A DNA stretch of 64,000 nucleotides. Origin: an uncultured Bacteroidia bacterium. GTDB lineage: Bacteria > Bacteroidota > Bacteroidia > Bacteroidales > UBA932. A program made the translations under genes and the position numbers. The DNA is taken from assembly GCA_902761655.1 (NCBI GenBank), contig CACWLD010000009.1, forward strand, positions 1 to 64,000, written 5' to 3'. Below the pieces are notes generated by a model. It saw only the letters and a list, made by a program, of their open reading frames with translations. It made no database searches and was not told where the DNA came from. This document shows, in pieces, positions 51,287 through 59,199 of the stretch. Numbering within the stretch: position 1 is the stretch's first letter; each line of letters starts with the position of its first letter.

Positions 51287-52207
51287 ATGCACAAGATAGG
51301 CTACATATTGCTGAGGGCTCTCATCTGGATCCCGGCGCATCTTCCTCTGTGGTTCCACCACGGAGCGGCCCATTTCCTGTGCTGGCTTCTCAGGGACGTA
51401 TTCCATTACCGCAGGGACGTGGTGATGACAAACCTTTCCCGCAGTTTCCCTGACAAGAAATACAAGGAACTAACCGAGATTGCGGACCGCTTCTACCTTC
51501 ACTTGGCAGACATCATTGTTGAGGGAATCTGGTACGGCGGATGCACCAATCCAAAGCGATTTGTCAGGAATTGCCCTGAAGAGATGGTCAATCCTGAAGT
51601 TATCCAGGACCTTATGGACAAGTCTCCGGCCGTAATGATCCTCAATTCCCATTGCGGCAACTGGGAGTTTTACGGGTCAATCAATTACTTTGACCGTCCG
51701 GAGGGTTCTCCGTGCCCGTTTACTGAAGACAATGTGGTAGTGGTATACAAACGCCCTTCCAGCAAGGTCTGGGACCGTTTCCTGCGTGAGAACAGAGCCA
51801 CAACTGTAAGCGACAAGGAGCATTTTGACGGCTATGTTGAGACGTCAGAGTTCCTCAGATACGCCCTGGTGAACCTGGCCGCCGGCAAAAAGAAACTGTA
51901 CAATATGAACACTGACCAGGCTCCATACCGCAATGCGGACAAGATGCACGTGGGACAGTTTTTGCATCAGGATACGTACACGATGGCCGGCGGCGTGGCC
52001 ATTGCCTGCAAGAAAGGGATGAGTGTCGCGTATATGAACGTGTCCTGCGTAAAGCGCGGACGCTACAGGCTTACATTCACGCCAATTTGCGAGGATGCCT
52101 CCAAGGAGGATCCCGTACAGATAATGAAAACGTACTATTCACTTCTCCAGAGAGACATCGAGGCTCAGCCCTGGAACTATCTCTGGACACATAAAAGATG
52201 GAAGTAA
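51287..52207 (+). CDS. LpxL/HtrB-type lipid A acyltransferase
   Basis: The protein has 306 residues from the ATG at 51287. One hydrophobic N-terminal helix is followed by a lysophospholipid-acyltransferase-like domain. The active site HxxxxE is NSHCGNWEFYG. Other family blocks are DQAPYRNADKMHVGQF and ACKKGMSVAYMNV. It would add a secondary acyl chain to lipid A at the inner membrane. Upstream in-frame GTG and ATG codons overlap the -7 box. The DUF4831 gene follows 1 bp later. Confidence 0.9.
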   Translation: MHKIGYILLRALIWIPAHLPLWFHHGAAHFLCWLLRDVFHYRRDVVMTNLSRSFPDKKYKELTEIADRFYLHLADIIVEGIWYGGCTNPKRFVRNCPEEMVNPEVIQDLMDKSPAVMILNSHCGNWEFYGSINYFDRPEGSPCPFTEDNVVVVYKRPSSKVWDRFLRENRATTVSDKEHFDGYVETSEFLRYALVNLAAGKKKLYNMNTDQAPYRNADKMHVGQFLHQDTYTMAGGVAIACKKGMSVAYMNVSCVKRGRYRLTFTPICEDASKEDPVQIMKTYYSLLQRDIEAQPWNYLWTHKRWK

Positions 52208-52208
52208 T

Positions 52209-53105
52209 ATGATTAAGAGATTCTTCGTTGCAGCGGCTGCCCTGCTTTGCTGCATTGGGGCGGGGGCCCAGCAGGTCCAGCCCAAGACAAAGCTCACCTT
52301 TGACGTGAGCGCCCAGCTGGAACAGTTCTACGCAGGCCCATACGCAAGATATGCTCAGAAATATCTGGGAGTGGAAGCCAAGGAGGAGGATTCCTCCAAG
52401 GCCACCCTTACCAGCGTAGTGATGAAATACGGCTCAGATACCGAAGCTTCCGGCACCTCAGTTTGGAGCAAGCCCGGCTTTGCCCAGTCCGGCTTCGAAT
52501 CGCGCGGCGTGAGCGCCAACTACACTTCAGAGGCCGCCACGCTCTTCTCCGCCGGCGCGGCAAGCCGCATCGTCTCCCAGAGCGTGACAGTTGAGAAGAC
52601 GCCAGAGCAGAAGGCCCGCGAGGCGGCCGATATGGTCTTCCTCCTGAGGCGCAACCGCATCCAGATAATCACCGGCGACACCGACGCCACATACAGCGGA
52701 GAGGCAATGAAAGCCGCCATAGACGAGCTTGCAGCCCTCGAGCAGGAATACCTTTCCCTCTTCCTTGGATACACCATAACCCAGGAGCAGAAAGTAACCT
52801 TTGAGCTTTCTCCTTCTTCCGATGCCAAGGACCAGATTTACGTGATCTTCCGACTCTCCGACCAGGAAGGTCTCCTTCCGGCGGAGGAGATCGGCGGCAA
52901 GCCGTATTACCTTGACATAGCTCCGCAGGAGATGGCAAGCGCCCCTGCCGCAGACCCAAGGGCCGCATCCAGGGCAAAGGCCGTGCAGACCGTGCGCATC
53001 CCCGCCATCTGCGACCTCAAGGTGTCCGATGGCGTAAAGACGTTCCTCCAGAGCCGCATTCCGGTCTATCAGCTTGGAGAGGACAGGGTATATCCCGTAC
53101 AATAA
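52209..53105 (+). CDS. DUF4831 family exported protein
   Basis: The protein has 298 residues with a signal peptide ending AGAQ. The block KTKLTFDVSAQLEQFYAGPY followed by ARYAQKYLGV matches the start of DUF4831 as I recall it. The remainder is predicted to be mixed alpha/beta and contains YTITQEQKVTFELSPSSDAKD. No catalytic motif is visible. The function is unknown; the family is largely restricted to Bacteroidota. It follows the acyltransferase gene directly and probably shares its transcript. Confidence 0.78.
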   Translation: MIKRFFVAAAALLCCIGAGAQQVQPKTKLTFDVSAQLEQFYAGPYARYAQKYLGVEAKEEDSSKATLTSVVMKYGSDTEASGTSVWSKPGFAQSGFESRGVSANYTSEAATLFSAGAASRIVSQSVTVEKTPEQKAREAADMVFLLRRNRIQIITGDTDATYSGEAMKAAIDELAALEQEYLSLFLGYTITQEQKVTFELSPSSDAKDQIYVIFRLSDQEGLLPAEEIGGKPYYLDIAPQEMASAPAADPRAASRAKAVQTVRIPAICDLKVSDGVKTFLQSRIPVYQLGEDRVYPVQ

Positions 53106-53138
53106 GACAATTACAAAATAATTAACCACATATTCATT

Positions 53139-54596
53139 ATGAGCAGCATTAAAGACCTGGAACCTAAGGTGGTGTGGAACAACTTCTACTCCCTTACACA
53201 GATTCCGCGCCCTTCAAAGCACGAGCAGAAAGCCCAGGAATTCCTGTATGACTGGGGCAAGAAGCACGGGATCGAGACAATAAAAGACGATACTGGCAAT
53301 ATTATTTTCCGCGTTCCGGCAACGCCCGGATATGAGAACCGCCGCGGTGTGATCCTTCAGGGACATATGGATATGGTGCCCCAGAAAGTGGCATCTTCCA
53401 ACCACGACTTTCTCAACGACCCAATCGAGACCGAGATCCTTGGCGAATGGGTAGGCGCAAAGGGAACCACCCTTGGTGCGGACAACGGAATGGGCATCGC
53501 CCTTGGAATGGCAGTATGCGAGAGCAAGGACATCAAGCACGGCCCCGTGGAGGTGCTTGCCACTTATGACGAGGAGACCGGTATGACCGGAGCCCAGAAC
53601 CTCAAGCCGGGCGTCCTCAAGGGTGACATCCTCATAAACCTTGATTCCGAGGAGGAAGGTGAGCTTTGCATTGGCTGCGCCGGAGGACTCGACGCCGTTG
53701 CTGACTTCGAATACAAGGAACTGGTGGCGCCTGAAGGATACAAGCCGTACAAGGTATCCGTCAAAGGCCTCCAGGGAGGACACTCCGGAATGGACATCTC
53801 CCTCTATCGCGGCAACGCCAACAAGATAGTTGCCAAGGCAATCATTGACGGAATGATAGACTGCGGTGTAAAGATGGCTGACTTCACCGGAGGAAGCCTA
53901 CGCAACGCCATTCCGTTCGAGGCTGCGGCCGTAATCCTTGTTCCTGAAGACAAGGAAGAGGAAGTTCTGGCAATGATAATCAAGTCCCTCTCAAATTCAA
54001 AGAAATGCTATGCACAAAGCGATCCGGATATGGAGTACGTATGCGAGCATTGCGACAAGCCTGCCGGATACATTGAGGATCAGGTGGCAGTGAACGCCCT
54101 CAAGGCAATCATAGCCTGCCCGTCCGGAGTCATCCGTATGAGCCAGAGTATGCCTGGCCTCACCGAGACTTCCACCAACCTTGCAATAGTCCGCTGCAAG
54201 GACGGACATCTCAAGGTCGCATCCCTGATGCGAAGCGCCCTTGACAGTTCAAAGTCAGAGCTTGCCAAGCGCATAGGCTACATCTTTGAGCTCGCCGGAG
54301 CCAAAGTTGACTTTATGGGCGGCTATTCCGGATGGATTCCCAAGCCGGACCTTCCTATCATAAAAGTTATGAAAGAGACCTACAAGAACATCTTTGGCAA
54401 GGATATGAAGGTGTTCGCCACCCACGGAGGACTTGAGTGCGCACTTATGGGCGCAACCTATCCAAATTGGGAGATGGTTTCCATAGGCCCTACCATCGTC
54501 CATCCACATTCTCCGGACGAGAGGGTCAAGATTGATACCGTAGGTATGTGCTGGGAGTATCTGAAAGCCGTTCTGGAAAATATTCCTTGCAAATAA
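53139..54596 (+). CDS. pepD: Aminoacyl-histidine dipeptidase (M20C)
   Basis: The protein has 485 residues. It is a zinc-dependent cytoplasmic dipeptidase (Xaa-His and others). Metal-binding and catalytic motifs are GHMDMVPQK (His and Asp), GADNGMGIA, DEETGMTGA (catalytic Glu) and DSEEEGELCIGCAGG. The lid/dimerisation domain begins near 200 with LQGGHSGMDI. It is located well to finish peptides imported by the POT transporter encoded 2 kb away. No promoter was seen in the 33-bp gap upstream, so it may be part of the preceding operon. Confidence 0.94.
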   Translation: MSSIKDLEPKVVWNNFYSLTQIPRPSKHEQKAQEFLYDWGKKHGIETIKDDTGNIIFRVPATPGYENRRGVILQGHMDMVPQKVASSNHDFLNDPIETEILGEWVGAKGTTLGADNGMGIALGMAVCESKDIKHGPVEVLATYDEETGMTGAQNLKPGVLKGDILINLDSEEEGELCIGCAGGLDAVADFEYKELVAPEGYKPYKVSVKGLQGGHSGMDISLYRGNANKIVAKAIIDGMIDCGVKMADFTGGSLRNAIPFEAAAVILVPEDKEEEVLAMIIKSLSNSKKCYAQSDPDMEYVCEHCDKPAGYIEDQVAVNALKAIIACPSGVIRMSQSMPGLTETSTNLAIVRCKDGHLKVASLMRSALDSSKSELAKRIGYIFELAGAKVDFMGGYSGWIPKPDLPIIKVMKETYKNIFGKDMKVFATHGGLECALMGATYPNWEMVSIGPTIVHPHSPDERVKIDTVGMCWEYLKAVLENIPCK

Positions 54597-54617
54597 TAGT
54601 TTTAATTCCTATATTTG
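54587..54617 (+). promoter_or_regulatory. Promoter of the rpsF-rpsR-rplI operon
   Basis: TTG (54587-54589) and TATATTTG (54610-54617) are separated by 20 bp, a good consensus match. The TTG lies inside the last codons of pepD. A hairpin starts at the next base after the -7 box, so the transcript begins within or just before it. Confidence 0.75.
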
Positions 54618-54657
54618 CAGCCCTTTGTGAGAAATGACCTCCAAAGGGCTGTATTTT
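54618..54657 (+). terminator. 10-bp hairpin with U-tract in the ribosomal-protein leader
   Basis: CAGCCCTTTG (54618-54627) and CAAAGGGCTG (54642-54651) are exact complements with a 14-base loop. TATTTTTTATTTT follows. It would terminate the pepD transcript, and it may also act as an attenuator in the rpsF leader, since it lies between the rpsF promoter and its ATG at 54681. Confidence 0.75.
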
Positions 54658-54680
54658 TTATTTTATCAAACCATCCAAAG

Positions 54681-55100
54681 ATGTTAAAATCTTACGAAAC
54701 CGTTTTCATTGCAACTCCCGTTTTGTCTGATTCCCAGATGAAGGAAGCGGTTGCCAAGTACACATCCCTCATTAAAGAGAATGGCGGAGAAATCGTGTAC
54801 GAAGAGGATTGGGGCCTTAAGCAGCTCGCTTACCCTATCCAGCACAAGACATCAGGATTCTATTACCTGATTGAGTTCAAGGCTGACCCCAGCTTTGTAG
54901 CTACCCTTGAAACACAGTATCACCGTGATGAGAGAATCATCAGGTTCATTACCGTGTCACTTGACCAGCACGCCCTCGCTTATGCAGAGCATCGCCGTCA
55001 GAACAGAGCATCCAAGAAAGCCGCTCCCGCTCCTGTAAAGGAGGAGGCTCCGGTTGCCGAGGACATCGAAACAGTTGTTGAAGAACTTAACGAGGATTAA
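54681..55100 (+). CDS. rpsF: 30S ribosomal protein S6
   Basis: The protein has 139 residues. It binds 16S rRNA with S18 in the platform of the small subunit. The sequence [40 protein letters not shown] and [17 protein letters not shown] is typical. The C-terminal tail (about 110-139) is rich in Ala, Lys and Glu. The frame extends upstream, but the ATG at 54681 is canonical. No ssb gene lies between rpsF and rpsR, as is usual for Bacteroidota. Confidence 0.97.
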   Translation: MLKSYETVFIATPVLSDSQMKEAVAKYTSLIKENGGEIVYEEDWGLKQLAYPIQHKTSGFYYLIEFKADPSFVATLETQYHRDERIIRFITVSLDQHALAYAEHRRQNRASKKAAPAPVKEEAPVAEDIETVVEELNED

Positions 55101-55102
55101 TT

Positions 55103-55378
55103 ATGGCACAGACAGATCAGAACGCTGAGATCCGTTATCTCAATCCTCCTACCGTAGAGGTAAGAAAGAAAAAGTATTGCCGTTTCAAGAAAGCAGGCAT
55201 CAAATACGTAGATTACAAGGACCCTGAGTTCCTCAAGAAGTTCCTCAATGAGCAGGGAAAGATTCTCCCCAGGCGCATCACCGGTACTTCCCTCAAATTC
55301 CAGAGGAAGGTGGCCCAGGCTATCAAGAGGGCTCGTTCAATAGCTCTTCTTCCTTATGTTACTGACCTTCTTAAATAA
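55103..55378 (+). CDS. rpsR: 30S ribosomal protein S18
   Basis: The protein has 91 residues. It partners S6 on the platform of the small subunit. Family marks are [39 protein letters not shown] and [12 protein letters not shown] single Cys in KYCRF is kept. The gene starts 2 bp after rpsF and 9 bp before rplI. Confidence 0.98.
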   Translation: MAQTDQNAEIRYLNPPTVEVRKKKYCRFKKAGIKYVDYKDPEFLKKFLNEQGKILPRRITGTSLKFQRKVAQAIKRARSIALLPYVTDLLK

Positions 55379-55387
55379 TTGAGAGAT

Positions 55388-55828
55388 ATGAAAATCATTT
55401 TGAAGAAAGAAGTTGCCAATCTCGGCGAGGCCGGAGAAGTGGTAAACGTAAAGACTGGTTACGCTCTCAATTACCTGGTTCCTCAGGGATTTGCTACAAT
55501 CGCAACCCCCAGCGCTATCAAGCAGCTTGAGGAGACCATCCGTCAGAGGGCTCACAAAGAGGCAAAGATCGTTGCCGATGCACAGGCATTTGCAGAGAAG
55601 CTTTCAGGAATGCTCCTTACAATCCCTGTAAAGGTTAATTCTGATGGCAAGATCTTCGGTTCAGTTTCAGCAGCACAGGTTGTTGACGCCCTTGCCGCAG
55701 CAGGCATCGAGGTTGACAAGAAGGCTGTGACCGTTCCTGAGATCAAGGAAGCCGGCGAGTTCGAGGCAGCAGTTAAGTGCTACAAGAACGTAGTTGGAAA
55801 CGTTAAGCTCAATGTTATCGCTGAGTAA
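55388..55828 (+). CDS. rplI: 50S ribosomal protein L9
   Basis: The protein has 146 residues. L9 is a two-domain protein linked by a long helix, bound at the base of the L1 stalk. The N-terminal domain MKIILKKEVANLGEAGEVVN and VKTGYALNYLVPQGFA is canonical. A TTG nine bases upstream is in frame, but the ATG at 55388 matches the family. The lipoprotein gene downstream starts inside its last codons. A strong hairpin follows 18 bp after the stop. Confidence 0.97.
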   Translation: MKIILKKEVANLGEAGEVVNVKTGYALNYLVPQGFATIATPSAIKQLEETIRQRAHKEAKIVADAQAFAEKLSGMLLTIPVKVNSDGKIFGSVSAAQVVDALAAAGIEVDKKAVTVPEIKEAGEFEAAVKCYKNVVGNVKLNVIAE

Positions 55829-57230
55829 TCGCTTCCAAATCCTTATAACATGCGCACTGGCTATAGCAGCCACGTGCGCATGTTCGCATATAGAGGAGCC
55901 GCAGCTCAAGCCGCGCCTGGTAGTCCTTACGGACATAGGACCGGCGGAGGTTGAGCCTGACGACAATGAGTCTGCCGTCCGTCTTATGTCCTATGCTGAC
56001 AGGTTTGAGATTGAAGCGATCATAACCTCCATAGGATGGAACTGCGACCCTTACCCTCCGGAGTGGGCGGAATATCTGTACCGTGTCATAGATGCATACG
56101 GAGTGGATGTCCACAATCTTATGAAACGTTCCGGCCAGACAGGCTTCAAGGGCCTGGAGGAAGAGAACGGCAAGCAGGAGCTTGGCTATTGGCCAAGTAT
56201 GGAGTATATTCGCAGCCGCGCCGTGATGGGAAGCCCAAGGGCCGGAATTGGTGTCATAGGCCCCGATAACAATACCGCCGGAAGTGACCTGCTTATAAAA
56301 CTCGCTGACGAGGATGACCCCCGTCCCATCTACGTGTGCTCCTGGGGTGGCGCAAACACCCTCTCCCAGGCCATTTGGAAAGTGCAGCAGGAGCGTTCCC
56401 AGGAAGAACTTAAGGCTTTCCTGAACAAGTTCCGGCTGTATACCATTACGGACCAGGATATGGTCTACAGGATGAGGATGAACCGTGCATACAGCTCTCA
56501 CCAGTGGCTGCGCAGGGATTTCTCTGAGGACCTGATGCTTGTCTGGGACGAGAGCGCCTGGCTCAACCAGAACGCACTTGGAGTCCAGAACTGGGATCTT
56601 TACGCAAAGTATATCCAGGGCCACGGCCAGATGGGGCAGGTGTATCCGCATTATCTCTGGGGAGTTGAGGGAGATACCCCAAGTTTCCTGAACGCAATGC
56701 CCAACGGCCTTAACGACCCTGACCATCCTGAGCAGGTTGGCTGGGGCGGCTGCCACCAGTTTGGAATCTCTCCAGACAGGATTACCAATGCCTGGACCAA
56801 CTGGCAAGATCCTCTGAAGACCATCTCCAATGACTACGAGCACAAGTTCTATCCTGACGAGTTCAACGACTTTGCCGCCCGTATGCAGTGGGCGGACCAG
56901 GGTGCCGGCAACCATAACCCCGTTGTCGTTGTGAACGGCAATAAAGGCATCAAGCCTATAGAGATGCAGGCAAAGGCGGGCACCGTGCTGCGCGCGGACG
57001 CTTCCAAATCTTTCGACCCTGACGGGGACGGCCTCTCCTTTGAGTGGTGGTTCCAGGTGTTCCCTGACGACGGCCCTCTGCCGGAGATTTCAGACGCTAC
57101 GGCGCAGAAGGTATCTTTCAGGATTCCTGACGATGCCGCCGGAAGGCAGCTGCACCTGGTATGCGAGGTACACGACGACGGCAATTTCAACCTTGTCGCC
57201 TATCGCAGGGTGATAATCAACGTGAAGTAG
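55812..57230 (+). CDS. DUF1593 lipoprotein, nucleoside-hydrolase-like
   Basis: The protein has 472 residues. A lipoprotein-type signal peptide with Cys in AATCACS precedes an Asp-rich motif, RLVVLTDIGPAEVEPDDNES, which resembles the calcium-binding start of nucleoside hydrolases. A C-terminal Ig-like domain (about 375-472) has ADASKSFDPDGDGLSFEWWF. The family is DUF1593 and is often found near glycan-degrading enzymes; its substrate is unknown. The ATG at 55812 overlaps rplI by 17 bp; a TTG at 55794 is less likely. A 38-base hairpin lies in the signal-peptide codons and contains two of the rare CATG sites. Confidence 0.82.
   Translation: MLSLSNRFQILITCALAIAATCACSHIEEPQLKPRLVVLTDIGPAEVEPDDNESAVRLMSYADRFEIEAIITSIGWNCDPYPPEWAEYLYRVIDAYGVDVHNLMKRSGQTGFKGLEEENGKQELGYWPSMEYIRSRAVMGSPRAGIGVIGPDNNTAGSDLLIKLADEDDPRPIYVCSWGGANTLSQAIWKVQQERSQEELKAFLNKFRLYTITDQDMVYRMRMNRAYSSHQWLRRDFSEDLMLVWDESAWLNQNALGVQNWDLYAKYIQGHGQMGQVYPHYLWGVEGDTPSFLNAMPNGLNDPDHPEQVGWGGCHQFGISPDRITNAWTNWQDPLKTISNDYEHKFYPDEFNDFAARMQWADQGAGNHNPVVVVNGNKGIKPIEMQAKAGTVLRADASKSFDPDGDGLSFEWWFQVFPDDGPLPEISDATAQKVSFRIPDDAAGRQLHLVCEVHDDGNFNLVAYRRVIINVK
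55847..55884 (+). repeat. Long hairpin after rplI, inside the lipoprotein signal-peptide codons
   Basis: AACATGCGCAC (55847-55857) pairs exactly with GTGCGCATGTT (55874-55884). The stem continues with TGGCT and AGCCA after one bulged C, and ATAGC is the loop. No U-tract follows. It could stabilise the 3' end of the ribosomal-protein mRNA or reduce translation of the lipoprotein gene. Confidence 0.75.
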
Positions 57231-57245
57231 AGCGCGGGGGAGCCC

Positions 57246-59150
57246 CTAGATGTTTATGTCTTCCAGCTCTTCCTCAGAGCGGAGGTTCTCACGGATGAAG
57301 TTCTGCCTGTCAATGGTGTTCTCTCCCATATAGAAGGCCATTATGTCTGAAATGGACTCTTCGTCAGAGAGTTTCACCAGATCAAGCCTCATATTGTCCC
57401 CAATGAAGTCTATGAACTCGTTGGAGGAGATTTCTCCAAGGCCCTTGAAGCGGGTAATTTCCACGCCCGTCTTGAGGGCCTTGATTGCTGCTTCCTTCTC
57501 TTCAGGGGTGTAGCAATACATTGTGTTCTTCTTGTTGCGGACGCGGAAAAGGGGAGTTTGGAGGATGTGGACGTGGCCGCGGCGGATCAGGTCCGGATAG
57601 TACTTCATAAAGAAGGTGAGGACCAGCATACGGATGTGCATTCCGTCGTCATCGGCATCGGTTGCAACAATTATGTAGTTGTAGCGGAGGTTGTCAAGGT
57701 CGTCTTCCACGCCAAGGGCGGAGATGAGAAGGTTGAGTTCCTCGTTTTCGGCCACTTTCTTGCGGCTTTCCTTGTAGCAGTTGATGGGCTTTCCGCGAAG
57801 GCTGAAAACCGCCTGGGTGTTGGCGTTGCGGACCTTGGTGATGGTTCCGCTGGCGGAGTCTCCCTCGGTGATGAAGATGCTGGACTTGTCTATGGAATCG
57901 GCATTCTTGTCGTTCCGCTTGTCGTTGAAGTGGAAGCGGCAGTCGCGCAGTTTCTTGTTGTAGACGTTGGCGCGCTTGTTCTTCTCCCTGGTCTTCTTCT
58001 GGATTCCGGAAATCTCCTCCCTTTCCTGCTGGGAAGCCTTTATTTTCTCTTCGATGATTGGCACTATGGCCATATTCATCCTGAGGTAATTGTCAAGGTT
58101 GCGGGCAATGAATTCGTTGACGAAGTTCCTGATGGTGGGGCCGGTGCTGTTGTGGATGGCGCCGGTCTCGTCCTTGACCTGCTTCTCCCACATATAGGTG
58201 GAGCCGAGCTTGGTCTTGGTCTGGGCCTCGAAGGTAGGTTCCTGGATCTGGATGCTTATGGCTCCCACTATTCCCTGGCGGCAGTCTTCAGGGGCGTAGT
58301 TCTTCTTGAAGAATTCCTTGAGGGTCTTTGCAATGGCCTCCCTGTATGCGGCAAGGTGGGTTCCGCCGTCGCGGGTGTTCTGGCCGTTGACAAAGGAGGA
58401 GATGTTTTCACCGTAGGCGTTGCCGTGGGTGAGGACCACTTCGATATCCTCTCCTTCAAGATGGATGGGAGGGTAGAGGGGCTCCTCCGTGAGGTTCTCG
58501 TTCACCAGGTCAAGGAGTCCGTTGGAAGACTTGTAGAGGTTGCCGTTGAAATTGAGGGTGAGGCCTTTCTTGAGGTAGGAATAGTTCTTGACCATAGACT
58601 CTACGTAGTCCATATTGTAGTGGAAGTCTCCGAACATTGTAGTGTCCGGGGTGAAAACCACAAGGGTGCCGTTCTTTTCCTTGGAATTGCCTTTGCCGCT
58701 GTCAATGAGTTCTCCGCGCTCGAACTTGGCCCAGGAGGTGTCCCCGTCGCGGTAGGAACATACATAGAAGGAACTTGAAAGGGCGTTTACTGCCTTTGTT
58801 CCCACTCCGTTGAGGCCAACTGATTTCTTGAATGCCTTGTCGTCGAACTTGCCTCCGGTGTTCAGGATGCTGACGGCCTTTACCACGGAGTCAAGGGGGA
58901 TGCCTCGGCCGAAGTCCCTTACGGAGACTTCCTCGTCGGAAATGTTTATGACGATCTGCTTTCCGAATCCCATTGCAAACTCGTCGATGGAGTTGTCAAC
59001 GATCTCCTTCAGCAGCACGTATATTCCGTCCCCGGGGTTCCTTCCGTCACCAAGGCGGCCGATGTACATACCAGGCCTGCGCCTGATATGCTCGACACCT
59101 TCCATGGTGACTATCTGTTCGTCAGTATAGCTATGGATTTGTTCTGGCAT
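57246..59150 (-). CDS. parE: DNA topoisomerase IV subunit B
   Basis: The protein has 634 residues. The GHKL ATPase domain has EIVDNSIDEF, RDFGRGIP and GLNGVGTKAVNALS. The TOPRIM domain has ITEGDSASG and DADDDGMHIRML. It decatenates chromosomes with ParC. ParE and GyrB are close relatives; the short N-terminus, the RRPGMYIGRLGDGRNPGDG region and the length favour the ParE-type protein of Bacteroidota. No parC is in the window. A -7 box lies in the terminator stem just upstream. It ends 15 bp from the DUF1593 gene, with a weak GGGG/CCCC hairpin between them. Confidence 0.88.
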   Translation of the reverse strand: MPEQIHSYTDEQIVTMEGVEHIRRRPGMYIGRLGDGRNPGDGIYVLLKEIVDNSIDEFAMGFGKQIVINISDEEVSVRDFGRGIPLDSVVKAVSILNTGGKFDDKAFKKSVGLNGVGTKAVNALSSSFYVCSYRDGDTSWAKFERGELIDSGKGNSKEKNGTLVVFTPDTTMFGDFHYNMDYVESMVKNYSYLKKGLTLNFNGNLYKSSNGLLDLVNENLTEEPLYPPIHLEGEDIEVVLTHGNAYGENISSFVNGQNTRDGGTHLAAYREAIAKTLKEFFKKNYAPEDCRQGIVGAISIQIQEPTFEAQTKTKLGSTYMWEKQVKDETGAIHNSTGPTIRNFVNEFIARNLDNYLRMNMAIVPIIEEKIKASQQEREEISGIQKKTREKNKRANVYNKKLRDCRFHFNDKRNDKNADSIDKSSIFITEGDSASGTITKVRNANTQAVFSLRGKPINCYKESRKKVAENEELNLLISALGVEDDLDNLRYNYIIVATDADDDGMHIRMLVLTFFMKYYPDLIRRGHVHILQTPLFRVRNKKNTMYCYTPEEKEAAIKALKTGVEITRFKGLGEISSNEFIDFIGDNMRLDLVKLSDEESISDIMAFYMGENTIDRQNFIRENLRSEEELEDINI

Positions 59151-59162
59151 ATATATAAAATC

Positions 59163-59194
59163 AGTCCCACAAATTTAATAATTTTTGTGGGACT
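59163..59194 (-). terminator. Terminator of the DUF1573 gene, holding the parE -7 box
   Basis: AGTCCCACAAA (59163-59173) and TTTGTGGGACT (59184-59194) are exact complements with a 10-base loop. On the minus strand a T-rich run follows. The minus-strand sequence TAAATTTG (59170-59177), a fair -7 box, spans the loop and the stem. Confidence 0.7.
59170..59177 (-). promoter_or_regulatory. Candidate -7 box of parE
   Basis: TAAATTTG fits TAnnTTTG and lies 19 bp before the parE start. No -33 TTG was found. The box is embedded in the terminator of the preceding gene. Confidence 0.45.
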
Positions 59195-59199
59195 ATCTT

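Noticed and set aside
57231..57247. Terminator between the DUF1593 gene and parE
   Set aside because: Only a GGGG/CCCC 4-bp stem with no U-tract was found, too weak to list.
57558..58778. 406-codon open frame on the plus strand
   Set aside because: It lies fully inside parE on the opposite strand, is Val-rich as expected for antisense of this codon bias, and has no start signal or homology.
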